Assembly: GCA_026129335.1 (NCBI GenBank)
Contig: JAHCIH010000013.1
Coordinates: 1 to 49,207 of the forward strand
DNA: 49,207 nucleotides
Reading direction: 5' to 3'
DNA from: Anaerolineales bacterium
GTDB taxonomy: Bacteria; Chloroflexota; Anaerolineae; Anaerolineales; UBA11579
Each line of letters begins with the position of its first letter. The first letter of the stretch is position 1. Below the pieces are notes generated by a model. The model searched no databases. It was not told the origin of the DNA and was given only the letters and a program-made list of their open reading frames with translations. Below, piece by piece: positions 32,304 through 43,300 of the stretch. A program made the position numbers and the translations under genes.

Positions 32304-34100
32304 ATGCAGGAAATCCGCAATTTTTGCATCATCGCCCACATTGACCACGGCAAATCGACCCTGGCCGACCGCTTGCTGCAGTTGACCAACACCATTTCGG
32401 CGCGCGAGATGACCGAGCAGGTGCTGGACAGCATGGACCTGGAGCGCGAGAAGGGCGTGACAATCAAGGCCTCCGCCGTGCACATGGAATACCAGGCGCA
32501 AGACGGCAAGGCTTACCAACTCAACCTGATCGACACCCCCGGCCATGTGGACTTCGGCTACGAGGTGAGCCGGGCGCTGGCCGCCTGTGAAGGCGCGCTG
32601 CTGGTGGTGGACGCCACCCAGGGCGTGCAGGCGCAGACGCTGGCCAACCTGTACCTGGCGCTGGAAGCCGACCTGGAAATCATCCCGATCATCAACAAGA
32701 TCGACATGCCCGCCGCCGACCCCGAGCGGGTGGCCGCCGAGATCGGCCAACTGATCGGCACTGCGCCGGAAGACATCCTGCGCATCTCGGCCAAGTCCGG
32801 CATCAACGTGGAAGCCGTGCTGGAAGCCGTGGTGGCGCGCGTGCCGCCGCCCAAGGGTGACCCGGCCGCCCCGTTGCGGGCGCTGATCTTCGATTCGCAC
32901 TACGACGCCTACAAAGGCGTCATCGCCTACGTGCGCGTGGCCGACGGCAGCCTGCACGGGTTGGAGCCGCTGAAGCTGATGGCTACCGGCGCGGAGCTCA
33001 AGCCCATCGAGCTGGGCACCTTTTCGCCCACGCTGACGCCCGCAAAGGCGCTGGGCACCGGGCAGGTGGGCTATGTGGCCACTGGCCTGAAAACCGTCTC
33101 GGAGTGCCGCGTGGGCGACACCTTCACCTACAAGGCGCGCCCCGCCAGCGAGGCCCTGCCCGGCTACCGCCAGGTCAAGCCGATGGTGTACGCCGGCATC
33201 TACCCGGTGGAGGGCGACGATTACCCGGAACTCAAAGAAGCGCTGGAAAAGCTGCAGCTCAACGATGCCTCGCTGGTCTTCGAGCCGGAGATCTCACAAG
33301 CGCTCAACTTCGGCTTCCGCTGCGGCTTCCTGGGCATGTTCCATATGGAGATCATCCAGGAGCGGTTGGAACGCGAATACGACCTGGACATCATCGTCAC
33401 CGCGCCTTCGGTGGCCTACGAAGTGCTGATGCGCGACGGCAGCACGCTGCGGGTGGACTCGCCCGCCGAGCTGCCCGACGAGGGCGAGATCGCCGAGGTG
33501 CGTGAGCCGTGGATGGAGATCCAAATCTTCACGCCGACCAGCTACTACGGGGCGGTGATGGACTTGGTGACCAAACGCCGCGGCCTCTATCTGCGCGAGG
33601 AGTACCCCGGGCCGGAGCGAGTGCAGCTGTACTTCGACATTCCCCTGGCCGAGATCATCGTCGATTTCTTCGACCAGCTCAAATCCGTGACCCGCGGCTA
33701 CGCTTCGCTGGACTACCAATTGAAGGAATACCGCGCCGACGCGCTGGTCAAGCTGGAAATCCACGTCAACCAGGAGCCGGTGGATGCCTTCACCACCATC
33801 GTGCACAAAGAGCAGGCCTACACCAAAGGGCAGGCGGTGATCACCAAGCTGAAAGACCTGATCCCGCGCCAGCTGTTCGTGGTGCCCATCCAGGCCGTTT
33901 CGCAGGGCCGGGTGATCTCGCGGGCCAACGTCAAGGCGATGCGCAAGGACGTACTGGCCAAGTGCTATGGCGGCGATGTCACCCGCAAGCGCAAGCTGCT
34001 CGAGAAACAGAAGAAAGGCAAGAAGCGTATGAAGATGGTGGGCAGTGTGGAGATTCCGCAGGAGGCCTTCCTGGCCGTGCTGCGCCTGAACGATGAGTGA
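32304..34100 (+). CDS. lepA: Elongation factor 4 (LepA)
   Basis: Ribosome-associated GTPase that acts on stalled or assembling ribosomes. It has 598 residues, standard. G1 is [19 protein letters not shown]3 is [19 protein letters not shown]4 is [12 protein letters not shown], and the C-terminal LepA-specific domain has [18 protein letters not shown] and [39 protein letters not shown] segments. The frame is open to 32223, but ATG 32304 matches the family start and lies 8 bases after a TATACT box. Its stop overlaps the start of the next gene by 8 bases. Confidence 0.97.
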   Translation: MQEIRNFCIIAHIDHGKSTLADRLLQLTNTISAREMTEQVLDSMDLEREKGVTIKASAVHMEYQAQDGKAYQLNLIDTPGHVDFGYEVSRALAACEGALLVVDATQGVQAQTLANLYLALEADLEIIPIINKIDMPAADPERVAAEIGQLIGTAPEDILRISAKSGINVEAVLEAVVARVPPPKGDPAAPLRALIFDSHYDAYKGVIAYVRVADGSLHGLEPLKLMATGAELKPIELGTFSPTLTPAKALGTGQVGYVATGLKTVSECRVGDTFTYKARPASEALPGYRQVKPMVYAGIYPVEGDDYPELKEALEKLQLNDASLVFEPEISQALNFGFRCGFLGMFHMEIIQERLEREYDLDIIVTAPSVAYEVLMRDGSTLRVDSPAELPDEGEIAEVREPWMEIQIFTPTSYYGAVMDLVTKRRGLYLREEYPGPERVQLYFDIPLAEIIVDFFDQLKSVTRGYASLDYQLKEYRADALVKLEIHVNQEPVDAFTTIVHKEQAYTKGQAVITKLKDLIPRQLFVVPIQAVSQGRVISRANVKAMRKDVLAKCYGGDVTRKRKLLEKQKKGKKRMKMVGSVEIPQEAFLAVLRLNDE

Positions 34101-35106
34101 ACCCCTCGCCTCAAAGGGGCCGAACGGGCTGCGGCGCATGCTGCCCGGCTTGCTGGTAACCGCTCTGGCCATCGCCGCCCTGCTGTATTTCGTCGATCTG
34201 GGCGAACTGCGCCACGCCTTTGACGCGGTGCGCCTGGATGTACTGCCGCCGGTGCTACTGCTCTTCGCCGGTACTCTGACCGCCCGCGCCCTGGCCTGGC
34301 GCACCATCCTGGTTGAACAAGCCGGTTTCAAGGACAGTTTCCTGGCGTTGAACCAGGGTTACCTGCTGAACAATGTGCTGCCTTTCCGCCTGGGCGAACT
34401 GGGCCGCGCCCTGCTGCTGGGCCAGCGCATCGATTTGCCGTTCTGGCAGGTCTTCTCCAGCATCGTGGTGGAGCGCGTCTTCGACCTGGGCATTGCCGCC
34501 GGCCTGCTGCTGGCCACCGTGCCGCTGGTAGTCGGCGGCGAAGCGGCCTACCAGGCAGCCTGGATTTCCGGCTGCCTGGTGCTGGCCGGCTTCGCCGCGC
34601 TGTTCGCCCTGGCGGCCAACCCGGACGGGGTGAGCGCCCTGCTCAACCGGCTCACCACCCGCTGGCCGCGGGCACAGGCCTGGCTGGGTGAGAAGCTGGG
34701 CCAATTTTTGCAGGGCCTGCCCGCCTTGCGCAGCCCGGCGCGCTTCCTGAAGGTCGCCGGGCTGATGCTGCTCACCTGGGCGCTGAACATCGCCTGGTAT
34801 TACGTGCTGATGCGCAGCTTCTTCCCCGAGTCGAACTGGCTCTGGGCGGCTTTCAGCATCGGCGTGGTCTCGGTGGGCGTGGCCCTGCCCTCCTCGCCCG
34901 CCTACGTCGGCGTGTTGGAAGCGGCCATGGTGGCCGCGCTCAGCCTGTTCGGCGCCGACCCGGCGCACGCGCTGGCCTACGCCATCGTCTCGCATGTCAT
35001 CTACCTGATCCTCACCGGGGTGCTGGGAATTTACGGCTTCTGGCAGCAGGGCCAATCCCTGGGCGGGGTATACAATCAACTCCTCAACCGGTCTGGGGCA
35101 AAATAG
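34093..35106 (+). CDS. Flippase-like integral membrane protein (LPG synthase TM / UPF0104 family)
   Basis: A 337-residue protein with about eight hydrophobic segments, of the lysylphosphatidylglycerol-synthase transmembrane (UPF0104, AglD2-like) family. Typical marks are [34 protein letters not shown] (the conserved N-x-x-L-P-x-R-x-G-E motif), [12 protein letters not shown] and [22 protein letters not shown]. No soluble aminoacyl-transferase domain is attached, so lysyl-PG synthesis is unlikely. Stand-alone members are linked with lipid or glycolipid movement in glycan pathways. It overlaps lepA by 8 bases and is followed after 4 bases by the epimerase gene, so it may begin the surface-glycan cluster. 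Confidence 0.85.
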   Translation: MSEPLASKGPNGLRRMLPGLLVTALAIAALLYFVDLGELRHAFDAVRLDVLPPVLLLFAGTLTARALAWRTILVEQAGFKDSFLALNQGYLLNNVLPFRLGELGRALLLGQRIDLPFWQVFSSIVVERVFDLGIAAGLLLATVPLVVGGEAAYQAAWISGCLVLAGFAALFALAANPDGVSALLNRLTTRWPRAQAWLGEKLGQFLQGLPALRSPARFLKVAGLMLLTWALNIAWYYVLMRSFFPESNWLWAAFSIGVVSVGVALPSSPAYVGVLEAAMVAALSLFGADPAHALAYAIVSHVIYLILTGVLGIYGFWQQGQSLGGVYNQLLNRSGAK

Positions 35107-35110
35107 AGCC

Positions 35111-36139
35111 ATGGCAGACAAGTATTTGATCACCGGCGGCGCCGGCTTCATCGGCAGCAATTACGCCAGCCATTTGCTGGCCCAGGGCGCCGACCTGACC
35201 ATCTTCGACAACCTGGCGCGGGCCGGCGCCGAAAAGAACCTGGCCTGGCTGCGCCAAACGCACGGCGCCGGCAGCTTCCACCTGCTGGTGGGTGATGTGC
35301 GCGACGCGGGCGCCCTGGAAGACGCCGTGGGCGATGCCAGCGTGGTGGTGCACCTGGCCGGCCAGGTGGCGGTGACCAGCTCGGTGGAAGACCCGCGCAC
35401 GGATTTCGACATCAACGCCCTGGGCACCTTCAACCTGTTGGAAGCCGTCCGCGCCGCGGGGCACAAGCCGCTGGTCATCTACGCCTCGACCAACAAGGTC
35501 TACGGCGAGATGAGCGAGCACCGCCTCACCGAGCAAAGGACGCGCCACCGCTACGCCAAGCTGCCCCACGGCCTGCCGGAGAGCCAGCCGCTGGATTTCC
35601 ACTCGCCCTATGGATGCTCCAAGGGCGCTGCCGAGCAATACGTGCGCGATTACGCGCGCATCTACGGCATCCCCAGCGTCGTCTTCCGCCAGAGCTGCAT
35701 CTACGGCCCGCGCCAGTTCGGTGTGGAAGACCAGGGCTGGCTGGCCTGGTTCGTCATCGCCGCGGTGCTGGGCAGGCCGATCACCATCTTCGGCGACGGC
35801 AAGCAGGTACGCGACATGCTGCATGTCAGCGACCTGATCGCCGCCTACGACGCGGCAGTGGCCCGCCGCGAGCAGGTCGCCGGACGCATCTTCAACATGG
35901 GCGGCGGGCCAGGGCACACGCTGTCCATTTGGGCCGAGTGCGGCCCGCTGCTGGAGAAGCTGCTGGGGCGCAAGATTCCGGTGGAGTATGGTCCGGTGCG
36001 CCCCGGCGATCAGGCCGTGTATATCAGCGACATCCGCCAGGCCCAAAAGGCGCTCGGCTGGGCGCCCAAGATCGGTGTGGAAAACGGCGCCGCCGAACTG
36101 GTGGACTGGGTGCAAGCCCACCGGGAATTGTTCGCCTAG
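35111..36139 (+). CDS. NAD-dependent NDP-sugar epimerase (CDP-paratose 2-epimerase-like SDR)
   Basis: Extended short-chain dehydrogenase of 342 residues. It shows YLITGGAGFIGSNYASHLL (NAD-binding GxxGxxG), VVHLAGQVAVTSSVEDP, YASTNKVYG and SPYGCSKGAAEQYVRDYARIYG with the catalytic Tyr and Lys, then SVVFRQSCIYGPRQFGVEDQGWLAWFVIA and RDMLHVSDLI. STNKVYG together with PRQFGVEDQGWLAWF is characteristic of CDP-paratose 2-epimerase-like proteins that make CDP-tyvelose, but the exact sugar nucleotide cannot be fixed without other pathway genes, which are absent here. It lies 4 bases after the flippase-like gene and 5 bases before a glycosyltransferase gene, in one operon. Confidence 0.87.
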   Translation: MADKYLITGGAGFIGSNYASHLLAQGADLTIFDNLARAGAEKNLAWLRQTHGAGSFHLLVGDVRDAGALEDAVGDASVVVHLAGQVAVTSSVEDPRTDFDINALGTFNLLEAVRAAGHKPLVIYASTNKVYGEMSEHRLTEQRTRHRYAKLPHGLPESQPLDFHSPYGCSKGAAEQYVRDYARIYGIPSVVFRQSCIYGPRQFGVEDQGWLAWFVIAAVLGRPITIFGDGKQVRDMLHVSDLIAAYDAAVARREQVAGRIFNMGGGPGHTLSIWAECGPLLEKLLGRKIPVEYGPVRPGDQAVYISDIRQAQKALGWAPKIGVENGAAELVDWVQAHRELFA

Positions 36140-36144
36140 CGATC

Positions 36145-37320
36145 GTGCGCATCCTCACCGTCCTCACCTATTACCGCCCGCACACCAGCGGGCTGACCAT
36201 ATACGCCGAACGGCTGGCCAAAGCGCTGGCCGCCCGCGGCCACCAGCTCACCGTGCTCACCTCGCAGTTCGAGCCCGACCTGCCGCTGGAGGAAGAAGCC
36301 GATGGCCTGCGCATCCGCCGTGTGCCGGTGAGCCTACGGGTGAGCAAGGGCGTGATCATGCCCAGCTTCGGGCGCATCGCCTCCCAGGAGATCAGGCAGC
36401 ACGACGCGCTGCTGCTGCACCTGCCGCAGTTCGACGCCGCCGGCCTGGCGCTGCGCGGCCGGCTGTGGAAGAAGCCCACCGTGATCATCTACCACTCCGA
36501 TCTGACCCTGCCGCCGGGCTTGTTCAATTGGCTGGTGGGCAGCGTGGTGCAGCTGATGAACAGCCTGGCAGCGCTGTTCACGCACAAGATTTCGTCGTAC
36601 ACGCAGGACTTCGCCAGCCATTCGCCCTTCCTGCGCCGTTTTGTGCGCAAGGTGCACATCATCCCGCCGGCGGTGGAGCTGCCCCAGGCCGGCGCTGCGC
36701 AAGTCAAGGCGCTTGCCGCCGAGCACAACCCCGCCGGCAAGCGCCCGGTGATCGCCATGGCCACCCGCCTGGCCGCCGAGAAGGGCGTGGAACTGCTGCT
36801 CGACGCGCTGCCGGCGGTGTTTGCCAAGCATCCCAATGCGATGGTCTGGTTCGCCGGGCAATATCAGGATGTGCTCGGCGAAGAAGCCTATTTGCAAAGC
36901 CTGCTGCCGCGCATCCAGCAATTGCAGACCGAGGGCCGCTGGAAGTTCCTGGGCACGCTGAGCTTGCAAGAAATGGCCGCCTTTTACGCCAACATCGACC
37001 TACTGGTGGTGCCAAGCACCAACTCCACCGAGACCTTCGGCTTCGTGCAGGTGGAGGCGATGATGAACGGCAAGCCGGTGGTGGCCAGCGACCTGCCCGG
37101 CGTGCGCCAGCCGGTGCGCCTGACCGGCATGGGCCGGGTGAGCCCGGTGGGCGATGCCGCCGCTCTGGCCGAGAACATGCTCGCCGTGCTGGCTGCGCCG
37201 CCCGATGCCAGGCAGGGCGCGCAATTGCGCGCCGAGTTCAGCCCAGCGACTTGCGCCGAACGCCACGAAGCGTTGTTCGGCGAAATCCACCGCCAACTGC
37301 ACGGCACAGACCTACGATGA
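36145..37320 (+). CDS. GT4-family glycosyltransferase
   Basis: A 391-residue GT-B-fold glycosyltransferase. The start RILTVLTYYRPHTSGLTIYAERLAKALAARGHQLTVLTSQ is typical of GT4. The donor-binding half has RPVIAMATRLAAEKGVELLLDALPAV, FLGTLSLQEMAAFYANIDLLVVPS and the E-x7-E motif region NSTETFGFVQVEAMMNGKPVVASDLPGVRQPV. It lacks a signal peptide and acts on the cytoplasmic membrane face. GTG 36145 is chosen because it starts the conserved N-terminus and lies 5 bases after the epimerase stop. The frame continues upstream inside the epimerase gene but has no family similarity there. The stop overlaps the methyltransferase start (ATGA). Donor and acceptor are unknown. Confidence 0.9.
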   Translation: MRILTVLTYYRPHTSGLTIYAERLAKALAARGHQLTVLTSQFEPDLPLEEEADGLRIRRVPVSLRVSKGVIMPSFGRIASQEIRQHDALLLHLPQFDAAGLALRGRLWKKPTVIIYHSDLTLPPGLFNWLVGSVVQLMNSLAALFTHKISSYTQDFASHSPFLRRFVRKVHIIPPAVELPQAGAAQVKALAAEHNPAGKRPVIAMATRLAAEKGVELLLDALPAVFAKHPNAMVWFAGQYQDVLGEEAYLQSLLPRIQQLQTEGRWKFLGTLSLQEMAAFYANIDLLVVPSTNSTETFGFVQVEAMMNGKPVVASDLPGVRQPVRLTGMGRVSPVGDAAALAENMLAVLAAPPDARQGAQLRAEFSPATCAERHEALFGEIHRQLHGTDLR

Positions 37321-38114
37321 GCTCCGAAGCCGCGCCAAGCCGTTTCCTGCGGCCCATGCTCGGCAGCCTGCCCTATTTTCGTGCGTTGCTGCGCGCCGTG
37401 GAAGCCGAGTTCTACGACGAGTTCGAACTGGCCGCCCCAACGCTGGACTTGGGCTGCGGCGACGGCCAGTTCGCCAGCCAAGTCTTCGAGCGCCCGCTGG
37501 ACGCCGGCATCGACCCGGCCCTGGCCTCGCTGCGCGAGGCCAGGGGCTATAGCGCCTCTCGCCTGCTGGCGCAAAGCGTGGGCGCGCGGCTGCCCTTCCC
37601 CGCGGGCCATTTCCGCTTGGCGCTGAGCAACTCCGTGCTCGAACACATCCCCGATCTGCAGCCCGTGCTCAACGAGGTCGGGCGCGTGCTGGCGCCCGGC
37701 AGCCTGTTCCTGTTCTGCGTGCCCAACCACCGCTGGCCGCAGAGCCTGTGGCTCGCCGGCTGGCTGCGCCGCCTGGGCCTGCGCAGGCTGGCGGCGGCCT
37801 ACACCCGCCTGTTCACGCGCATTTCCCGGCACGCCAACATGCTCTCGCCGGAAGAATGGCGTAAACGATTGGATACGGCCGGCTTTGCTCTGGAGCGCCA
37901 TTGGCATTACTTTCCGCCGGCCGCGCTGGGCGCGCTGGAACGCGGCCACTATTGGGGCTTGCCCAGCTGGGTCGCCCGGGTGCTCACCGGGCGCTGGATA
38001 CTCGCCCCAGCGCTCTGGAACCTGGCGCTGACCGAGGCGGCGGTACGCAAGCACGCTGTCGCCCAGCCCGACGAGCGGGGCACCTATACCTGGTACGTCG
38101 CCCGGCGCAAATAG
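37317..38114 (+). CDS. Class I SAM-dependent methyltransferase
   Basis: A 265-residue methyltransferase. The SAM-binding motif I is TLDLGCGDGQFASQVF (about residues 42-57), and LALSNSVLEHIPDLQPVLNEVGRVLAPGSLFLFCVPNH gives motifs II-III of the Methyltransf_11 type. ISRHANMLSPEEWRKRLDTAGFALERHWHYFPP follows. The C-terminal 80 residues contain a hydrophobic stretch near 205-220 that may touch the membrane. ATG 37317 overlaps the preceding glycosyltransferase stop by 4 bases, so a sugar or lipid-linked glycan is the likely substrate. The exact acceptor is not evident. Confidence 0.88.
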   Translation: MSSEAAPSRFLRPMLGSLPYFRALLRAVEAEFYDEFELAAPTLDLGCGDGQFASQVFERPLDAGIDPALASLREARGYSASRLLAQSVGARLPFPAGHFRLALSNSVLEHIPDLQPVLNEVGRVLAPGSLFLFCVPNHRWPQSLWLAGWLRRLGLRRLAAAYTRLFTRISRHANMLSPEEWRKRLDTAGFALERHWHYFPPAALGALERGHYWGLPSWVARVLTGRWILAPALWNLALTEAAVRKHAVAQPDERGTYTWYVARRK

Positions 38115-38151
38115 CCCACCCTGCTGAAATGGCGGCACAAGCCGCCTACGA

Positions 38152-38157
38152 TAAAAT
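38152..38157 (+). promoter_or_regulatory. Candidate -10 box upstream of the GT-C gene
   Basis: TAAAAT in the 73-base gap after the methyltransferase gene. It would start transcription near 38164, where an in-frame TTG also lies. Confidence 0.35.
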
Positions 38158-38187
38158 GAACCCTTGGCGGCCCTGCCGCCAGGGACG

Positions 38188-40305
38188 ATGCGCGAACCCA
38201 GCCTGCTCGATTTCCTGAAAGCCCTGTTCAGCGGCCGCCGCATGGACATCCCTGCCGCGCCGCAGGCTCAGCGCGCCCGCCCCAAGGCGAGTCGCCGGCC
38301 AACCGCGCGCGCCGCAAAGCCGGCGCGTGTGGCCCGGCCCCGCCTGCCGTGGATGAGCCTGGCCGCCTTCTTGCTCTTCCTGCTCGGCCAGGCGTTGTGG
38401 ACGCCGCCCGGTGGCAATCCGCCGGCGGGCGTGCTGGCCGCCCTCGGCGGCCTGGGCCTGGCGCTGGCTGCCCTGCGCAAGGGCGAATGGCGCCTGGCCC
38501 CCACAGACCCCGCCGGGGCCAAGCCGGGCAAGGGCCCGCTCAGCTACCGGCGCACGCCGCTGCTGGCTGGCCTGGCTCTGTTCGCCCTGGCTTTCCTGTT
38601 CTCCGGGAACAACCAATTCAACCTGCTCAACGTGAGCGCATGGCTGGCCAGCCTGGTGCTGGTGCTCTACGCCTTCTGGCAGTTCGACGGCGGCCCGCAG
38701 GCTGCCTGGGCGCGCAAATGGGCCGCCCTGTGGCGCGGGGAATGGACGCTGCGCATCACACAGTGGAGCTTGCTGCTGCTGGCCGCTTTTGCGGTGATCG
38801 CCTTCTTCCGTTTTTCGCAGCTCTCCGCCCTGCCCGCCGAGATGATCAGCGACCAGGCCGAAAAACTGCTCGACGTGCGCAGCATCCTCAACGGCGAATA
38901 CCCCATCTTCTTCGAACGCAACACCGGCCGTGAGCCGCTGCAGTTCTACCTCGCCGCGGCAATCGCCGGCGTGTTCGGCACCGGGCTTTCTTTCACCACG
39001 CTGAAGATCAGCATGGCCGTGTTGGCCTTTGCCGGCCTGGTTTACGTCTATCTGCTGGGCGAAGAACTGGGCGGCCCCTGGCTGGGCTTGTTCGCCCTGC
39101 TTTTGGTGGGCCTGGGCTTCTGGCCCAACCTGCTGCCCCGGGTGGGCTTGCGCTTTGCGCTCTACCCTGTATTTGCCGCGCCGGTGCTGCTGTATCTGAT
39201 CCGCGGCCTGCGCCGCGGCAGCCTGAATGACATGCTGCTCAGCGGGTTGTTCCTAGGCTTGGGCCTCAACGGCTATTCGGCTTTCCGCATCATGCCGCTG
39301 GTGGTTGCGGTGGGCGTGCTGGTCTACTGGCTGCATACCCGCAGCGCGGCACAGCGCCAGCGCGCCCTGATCGGACTTGTGCTGCTGGGGCTGGTCTGCC
39401 TGGTGGTATGCACTCCGTTGCTGCGCTACGCACTGGAACAGCCGGAAAACTTCACTTGGCGCATGTCCAGCCGCCTGTTGCAAGCCGAGCGCCCTTACCC
39501 TGAGCCGGTCGGCCTGCTGCTGGTCAAGAATTTCTGGAACGCCATCCGCATGTTCAATTATTCGGGCGGCAGCATTTGGCTGGTGGGCCTCAGCGGCCGC
39601 CCCGCCTTCGACACCTTCTCCGCCGCCCTGCTGCTCTTGGGCGGCCTGCTGGCGGTGCATCGTTATCGCCAAAACCGCTCCTGGGTCGACCTGTACATCC
39701 TGCTGTGCCTGCCGCTGATGCTGCTGCCCTCGATGCTCTCGCTGGCCTTCCCCGAGGAGAACCCGGCGATGAACCGGGCCAGCGGCGCTTGGGTGCCGGC
39801 CTTCCTGCTGGCCGCCCTGGGGCTGGATGCCCTGCTGCGCACCCTGCGCCAGGGCGCTGGCCGCTGGGTCGCCGTGCTGGCCAGCGCTGGCTTGCTGCTG
39901 GCCCTCGGCGCGCTGAATGCGCGGCTCTTCTTCGGCGACTACATCCGCCAATACGACGGCGCCTCCTGGAACCATTCCGAGCTGGGCCAGGTCATCGCCG
40001 ACTACGCCGGCAGCTTCGGCAGCCTGGACAGCGCCTGGGTGGTGGCCTACCCCCACTGGGCAGACACCCGCCTGGTGGCGATGAACGCCGGCAACCCCGG
40101 GCGCGACTACGGCATCTGGCCGGATCAGCTGGCCGACACGTTGGGCACCACCGCGCCGAAACTCTTCCTGCTCAAGCCGGAAGATGAGGGCGGGCTAAGC
40201 GAGCTGCAAGCGCTCTACCCCAACGGATTGCTGCGCTATCATCAGAGCCGCGTGCCGGGCAAGGAATTCTTGAGTTTCTTCGTGCCCGCTCAAGCCGAAC
40301 GCTGA
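38188..40305 (+). CDS. GT-C fold membrane glycosyltransferase-like protein (GT39-type)
   Basis: About 705 residues. After a basic proline-rich N-terminal tail of about 50 residues come roughly a dozen hydrophobic segments. The lumenal loop after an early segment has FFRFSQLSALPAEMISDQAEKLLDVRSILNGEYPIFFERNTGREPLQFYLAA, matching the GT39/PMT-like layout in which acidic residues bind the lipid-phosphate sugar donor. LPRVGLRFALYPVFAAPVLLYLIRGLRRG is also typical of Chloroflexi relatives. ATG 38188 (AGGGA upstream) is chosen; an in-frame TTG at 38164, seven bases after TAAAAT, is an alternative leaderless start. The next gene begins 1 base after its stop. It probably moves a sugar from polyprenyl phosphate onto a lipid or protein outside the membrane. 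Confidence 0.82.
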   Translation: MREPSLLDFLKALFSGRRMDIPAAPQAQRARPKASRRPTARAAKPARVARPRLPWMSLAAFLLFLLGQALWTPPGGNPPAGVLAALGGLGLALAALRKGEWRLAPTDPAGAKPGKGPLSYRRTPLLAGLALFALAFLFSGNNQFNLLNVSAWLASLVLVLYAFWQFDGGPQAAWARKWAALWRGEWTLRITQWSLLLLAAFAVIAFFRFSQLSALPAEMISDQAEKLLDVRSILNGEYPIFFERNTGREPLQFYLAAAIAGVFGTGLSFTTLKISMAVLAFAGLVYVYLLGEELGGPWLGLFALLLVGLGFWPNLLPRVGLRFALYPVFAAPVLLYLIRGLRRGSLNDMLLSGLFLGLGLNGYSAFRIMPLVVAVGVLVYWLHTRSAAQRQRALIGLVLLGLVCLVVCTPLLRYALEQPENFTWRMSSRLLQAERPYPEPVGLLLVKNFWNAIRMFNYSGGSIWLVGLSGRPAFDTFSAALLLLGGLLAVHRYRQNRSWVDLYILLCLPLMLLPSMLSLAFPEENPAMNRASGAWVPAFLLAALGLDALLRTLRQGAGRWVAVLASAGLLLALGALNARLFFGDYIRQYDGASWNHSELGQVIADYAGSFGSLDSAWVVAYPHWADTRLVAMNAGNPGRDYGIWPDQLADTLGTTAPKLFLLKPEDEGGLSELQALYPNGLLRYHQSRVPGKEFLSFFVPAQAER

Positions 40306-40306
40306 G

Positions 40307-43300
40307 ATGCCAAAGACCAACCGTCGCCTCACCTTAATCACAGACCTGGTTGCCCTGCTGATCTTATTGGCCGCGGCCACCCTGCGCTTTTCCGGGCTGG
40401 GTTGGGGTGATACGATGCACCTGCACCCCGACGAGCGTTTCATGAACCAGGTGGTCGCCGCGCTGCAACCGGCCGAAAGTCTCCAGCAATATTTCGACAC
40501 GCACAACTCACCCCTCAACCCCAACAACCGCGGCTTTGGCTTTTTTGTTTATGGCAACCTGCCGGTGACATTGGTGCGCTACGTCGCCGAGGCGGTCAAC
40601 CTGGCTACCTACGACCAGGCGCAGCTGGTCGGGCGGCCGCTCTCGGCGCTGGCCGATTTGTGCGTGGTGGCCTTGGTCTTCTTGATCGCTGCGCGGCTCT
40701 TTGACCGGCGCGTGGCCTTGCTAGCCATGACTTTCTCCGCCCTGGCGGTGATGCAGATCCAGCAATCCCACTTCTGGACGGTGGACAACTTCGTCAACTG
40801 CTTCAGCCTTCTGGCGCTGTACTTCGCGGTACGCATCGCCACCGGGAAAGGCGACTTCAGCCGCGGAGATTTCGTTTGGTTTGGGCTGGCCTTCGGCATG
40901 GCATTGGCCAGCAAGGCCAGCCTGTTCCCATTGGCGCTTACCTTGCCAATCGCCGCCGGGCTGCGCGTCTGGGCTTTGCCCGCCGCGCAGCGCGAGGAGG
41001 CTGCCTGGCGGGCGTTCCGGCTGCTGATGCTGGGCGGCGCGCTGAGCTTCCTGGCGTTCCGCGTCTTCCAGCCCTACGCCTTCCAGGGCCTCGGCGTGGC
41101 CGGCTGGCTGGCCAACATTGGCACGGCGGTGGGCGCCGCCGAAGGCGCGCTGGATAAAGTCCGCGCCGGACTGATCGCCCTGCTGGGACTCAACCCGCAC
41201 TGGGTGGAGACCATGCAGACCCTCTCGGCGCAGATCAGCGGCGACGCCGACTGGCCGCCTTCCATGCAGTGGGCGCGCCGCCCGCTGTGGTTTGGGCTGC
41301 GCAATATTGTGGGTTGGGGCCTGGGGCCGCCCCTGGCGCTGGTTTGCCTGGGCGGCCTGCTGTGGGCCAGCTGGAGGATCGCCCGAGGCGACTGGCACAA
41401 GCCGCCGGCCCTGCTGTGGGCCTGGGGCCTCTTCTATTTCATCTGGCAGTCCTCGGCGTTTAACCCAACCATGCGCTACTTCCTGCCCTTCTACCCGGTG
41501 CTGGTCATCTTCGGGGCCTGGGGGCTGGTGCAGCTTTGGGATGCAGGCAAAGGCCAGCGCGCCTGGCTGCGCCCGGCGGCCCTGGCGCTGGGCGCGGTGG
41601 CTCTTTTAGGTGCAGGAGCCTGGGCCTGGGCTTTCTCGCAGATCTACCAGCAGGACATTTCGCGCATGCAGTCGGCCCGTTGGGTGTACCAGAACCTGCC
41701 CGGACCGCTGACCCTCAACTATCAGCACGAGGGTGAACAGCTCAATCAGCCACTGCCGGCCAGTTACGGCTTCGCCTATGGCGCGGATACGCCGCTGTTT
41801 TCCAGTTTCACCGCCAGGCACGAGGGACTGCTCACCCAGATCACTTTCAAATACGTACTGGCCCCGGTCTTTGTGGAAATACGCGGCGGCCCCGAGGGCG
41901 AAGCCCAACTACTGCGCCTGAGCCAGGTGGTCGACTTGCTCAGCCTGGCGCCGGGAGAAAGCACCCGCGTGGAGTTTGAACTGCCCATCGAAGTGATGGC
42001 CGACCCGGGGGCCAGCTACCAGGTGCGCCTGCTGCTGCCCGCTGGGCAGGGCCTGGTGAATGTGCAGTCCGTGGAGCTGCGCAACACGCAGGTGATCGAG
42101 GTGCCGCCGCAGCAACTGCTGGGCGCGCCCGAGGTGCTCGAGTTGGGCGGCGAGCTCGCCGCAACCCAACCGGGGCCGTACAGCGTGGCGCCAGACCGGC
42201 TGAGCGTGCAACTAGGCCCAGCGGGGCCGCTGGAGCTCGCCCCGCTGGAAGCCAGCCTGCAGATCAGTTCACAAGAGAACGGTGACGTGCTGCTGGAACA
42301 GCCCGTGTCGCTGCAGCTGGGCACCAGCCGCAGCGAACTGGGCAGCGAGCAGGTCATTGTCCTGCAGCGCCCGCTGGAGGCCCAACTCGGGCAGCCCTTC
42401 TACTTGCAACTGACCCTGCATTCCGGCTCGGCGCAGTTCTGGGGCACGGCGGTGGCCAACGAGACCAGTTGGGACGACGGCCAACCGCCGCGCCTGGACG
42501 GCTACGACGGTTTCGGCGGCATTTATCAGGGCGACCTGAATTTTGAGATGTATTGGAACGAAGATGAGGCCAAGCGCCAGCGCTTCTTGAACACCCTGGA
42601 CGATGCCGAGTACTTGTTCATCACCTCCAGCCGCCAATGGGGCAGCCTGCCGCGCCTGCCGGAACGCTTCCCACTGGTAGTGGCTTATTACCGCGCGCTG
42701 CTGGGCTGCCCGGAGGAACGCAGCATTGAAGCCTGCTACGTGGAAGCGCAGGTGGATACGGCGGGCAATGCCTTCGGCTTCGAGTTGATCCACATCTTCG
42801 AAAACGCCCCGCAGCTGGGGCCGTGGAAAATCAACGACCAGGCCGCCGAAGAAGCCTTCACGGTCTACGACCACCCGAAAGTCTTCATCTTCAAAAAGAC
42901 CTCTGATTACGACCCGCAGCAATGGACCCAGTATCTCAGCCAGGTGGATTTGAGCCAGGTGGTGCATGTGACGCCGAAGCAAGCCGGGCGTGGCGGCCCG
43001 CTGCCCAACCTGCAGATGCAGGGCGACCGCCTGGCGCAGCAGCAGGCCGGTGGCACCTGGGCCGAGTTGTTCGACACGCAAAGCCTGCTCAACCGCTCGC
43101 CCTGGGTCAGCGCGCTGGCTTGGTACCTGGCCCTGGCGGCGCTGGGCATCGCCGTCTATCCCATTTTGCGCTGGACGCTGCCCGGCCTGGCCGACGGCGG
43201 CTACCCGCTCGCCCGCCTGGCCGGCTTGCTGCTGCTCAGCTACTTCGCCTGGCTGCCCGCCTCGCTGGGCCTGGCGCACAGCCGCGGCCTGCTGGCCGCG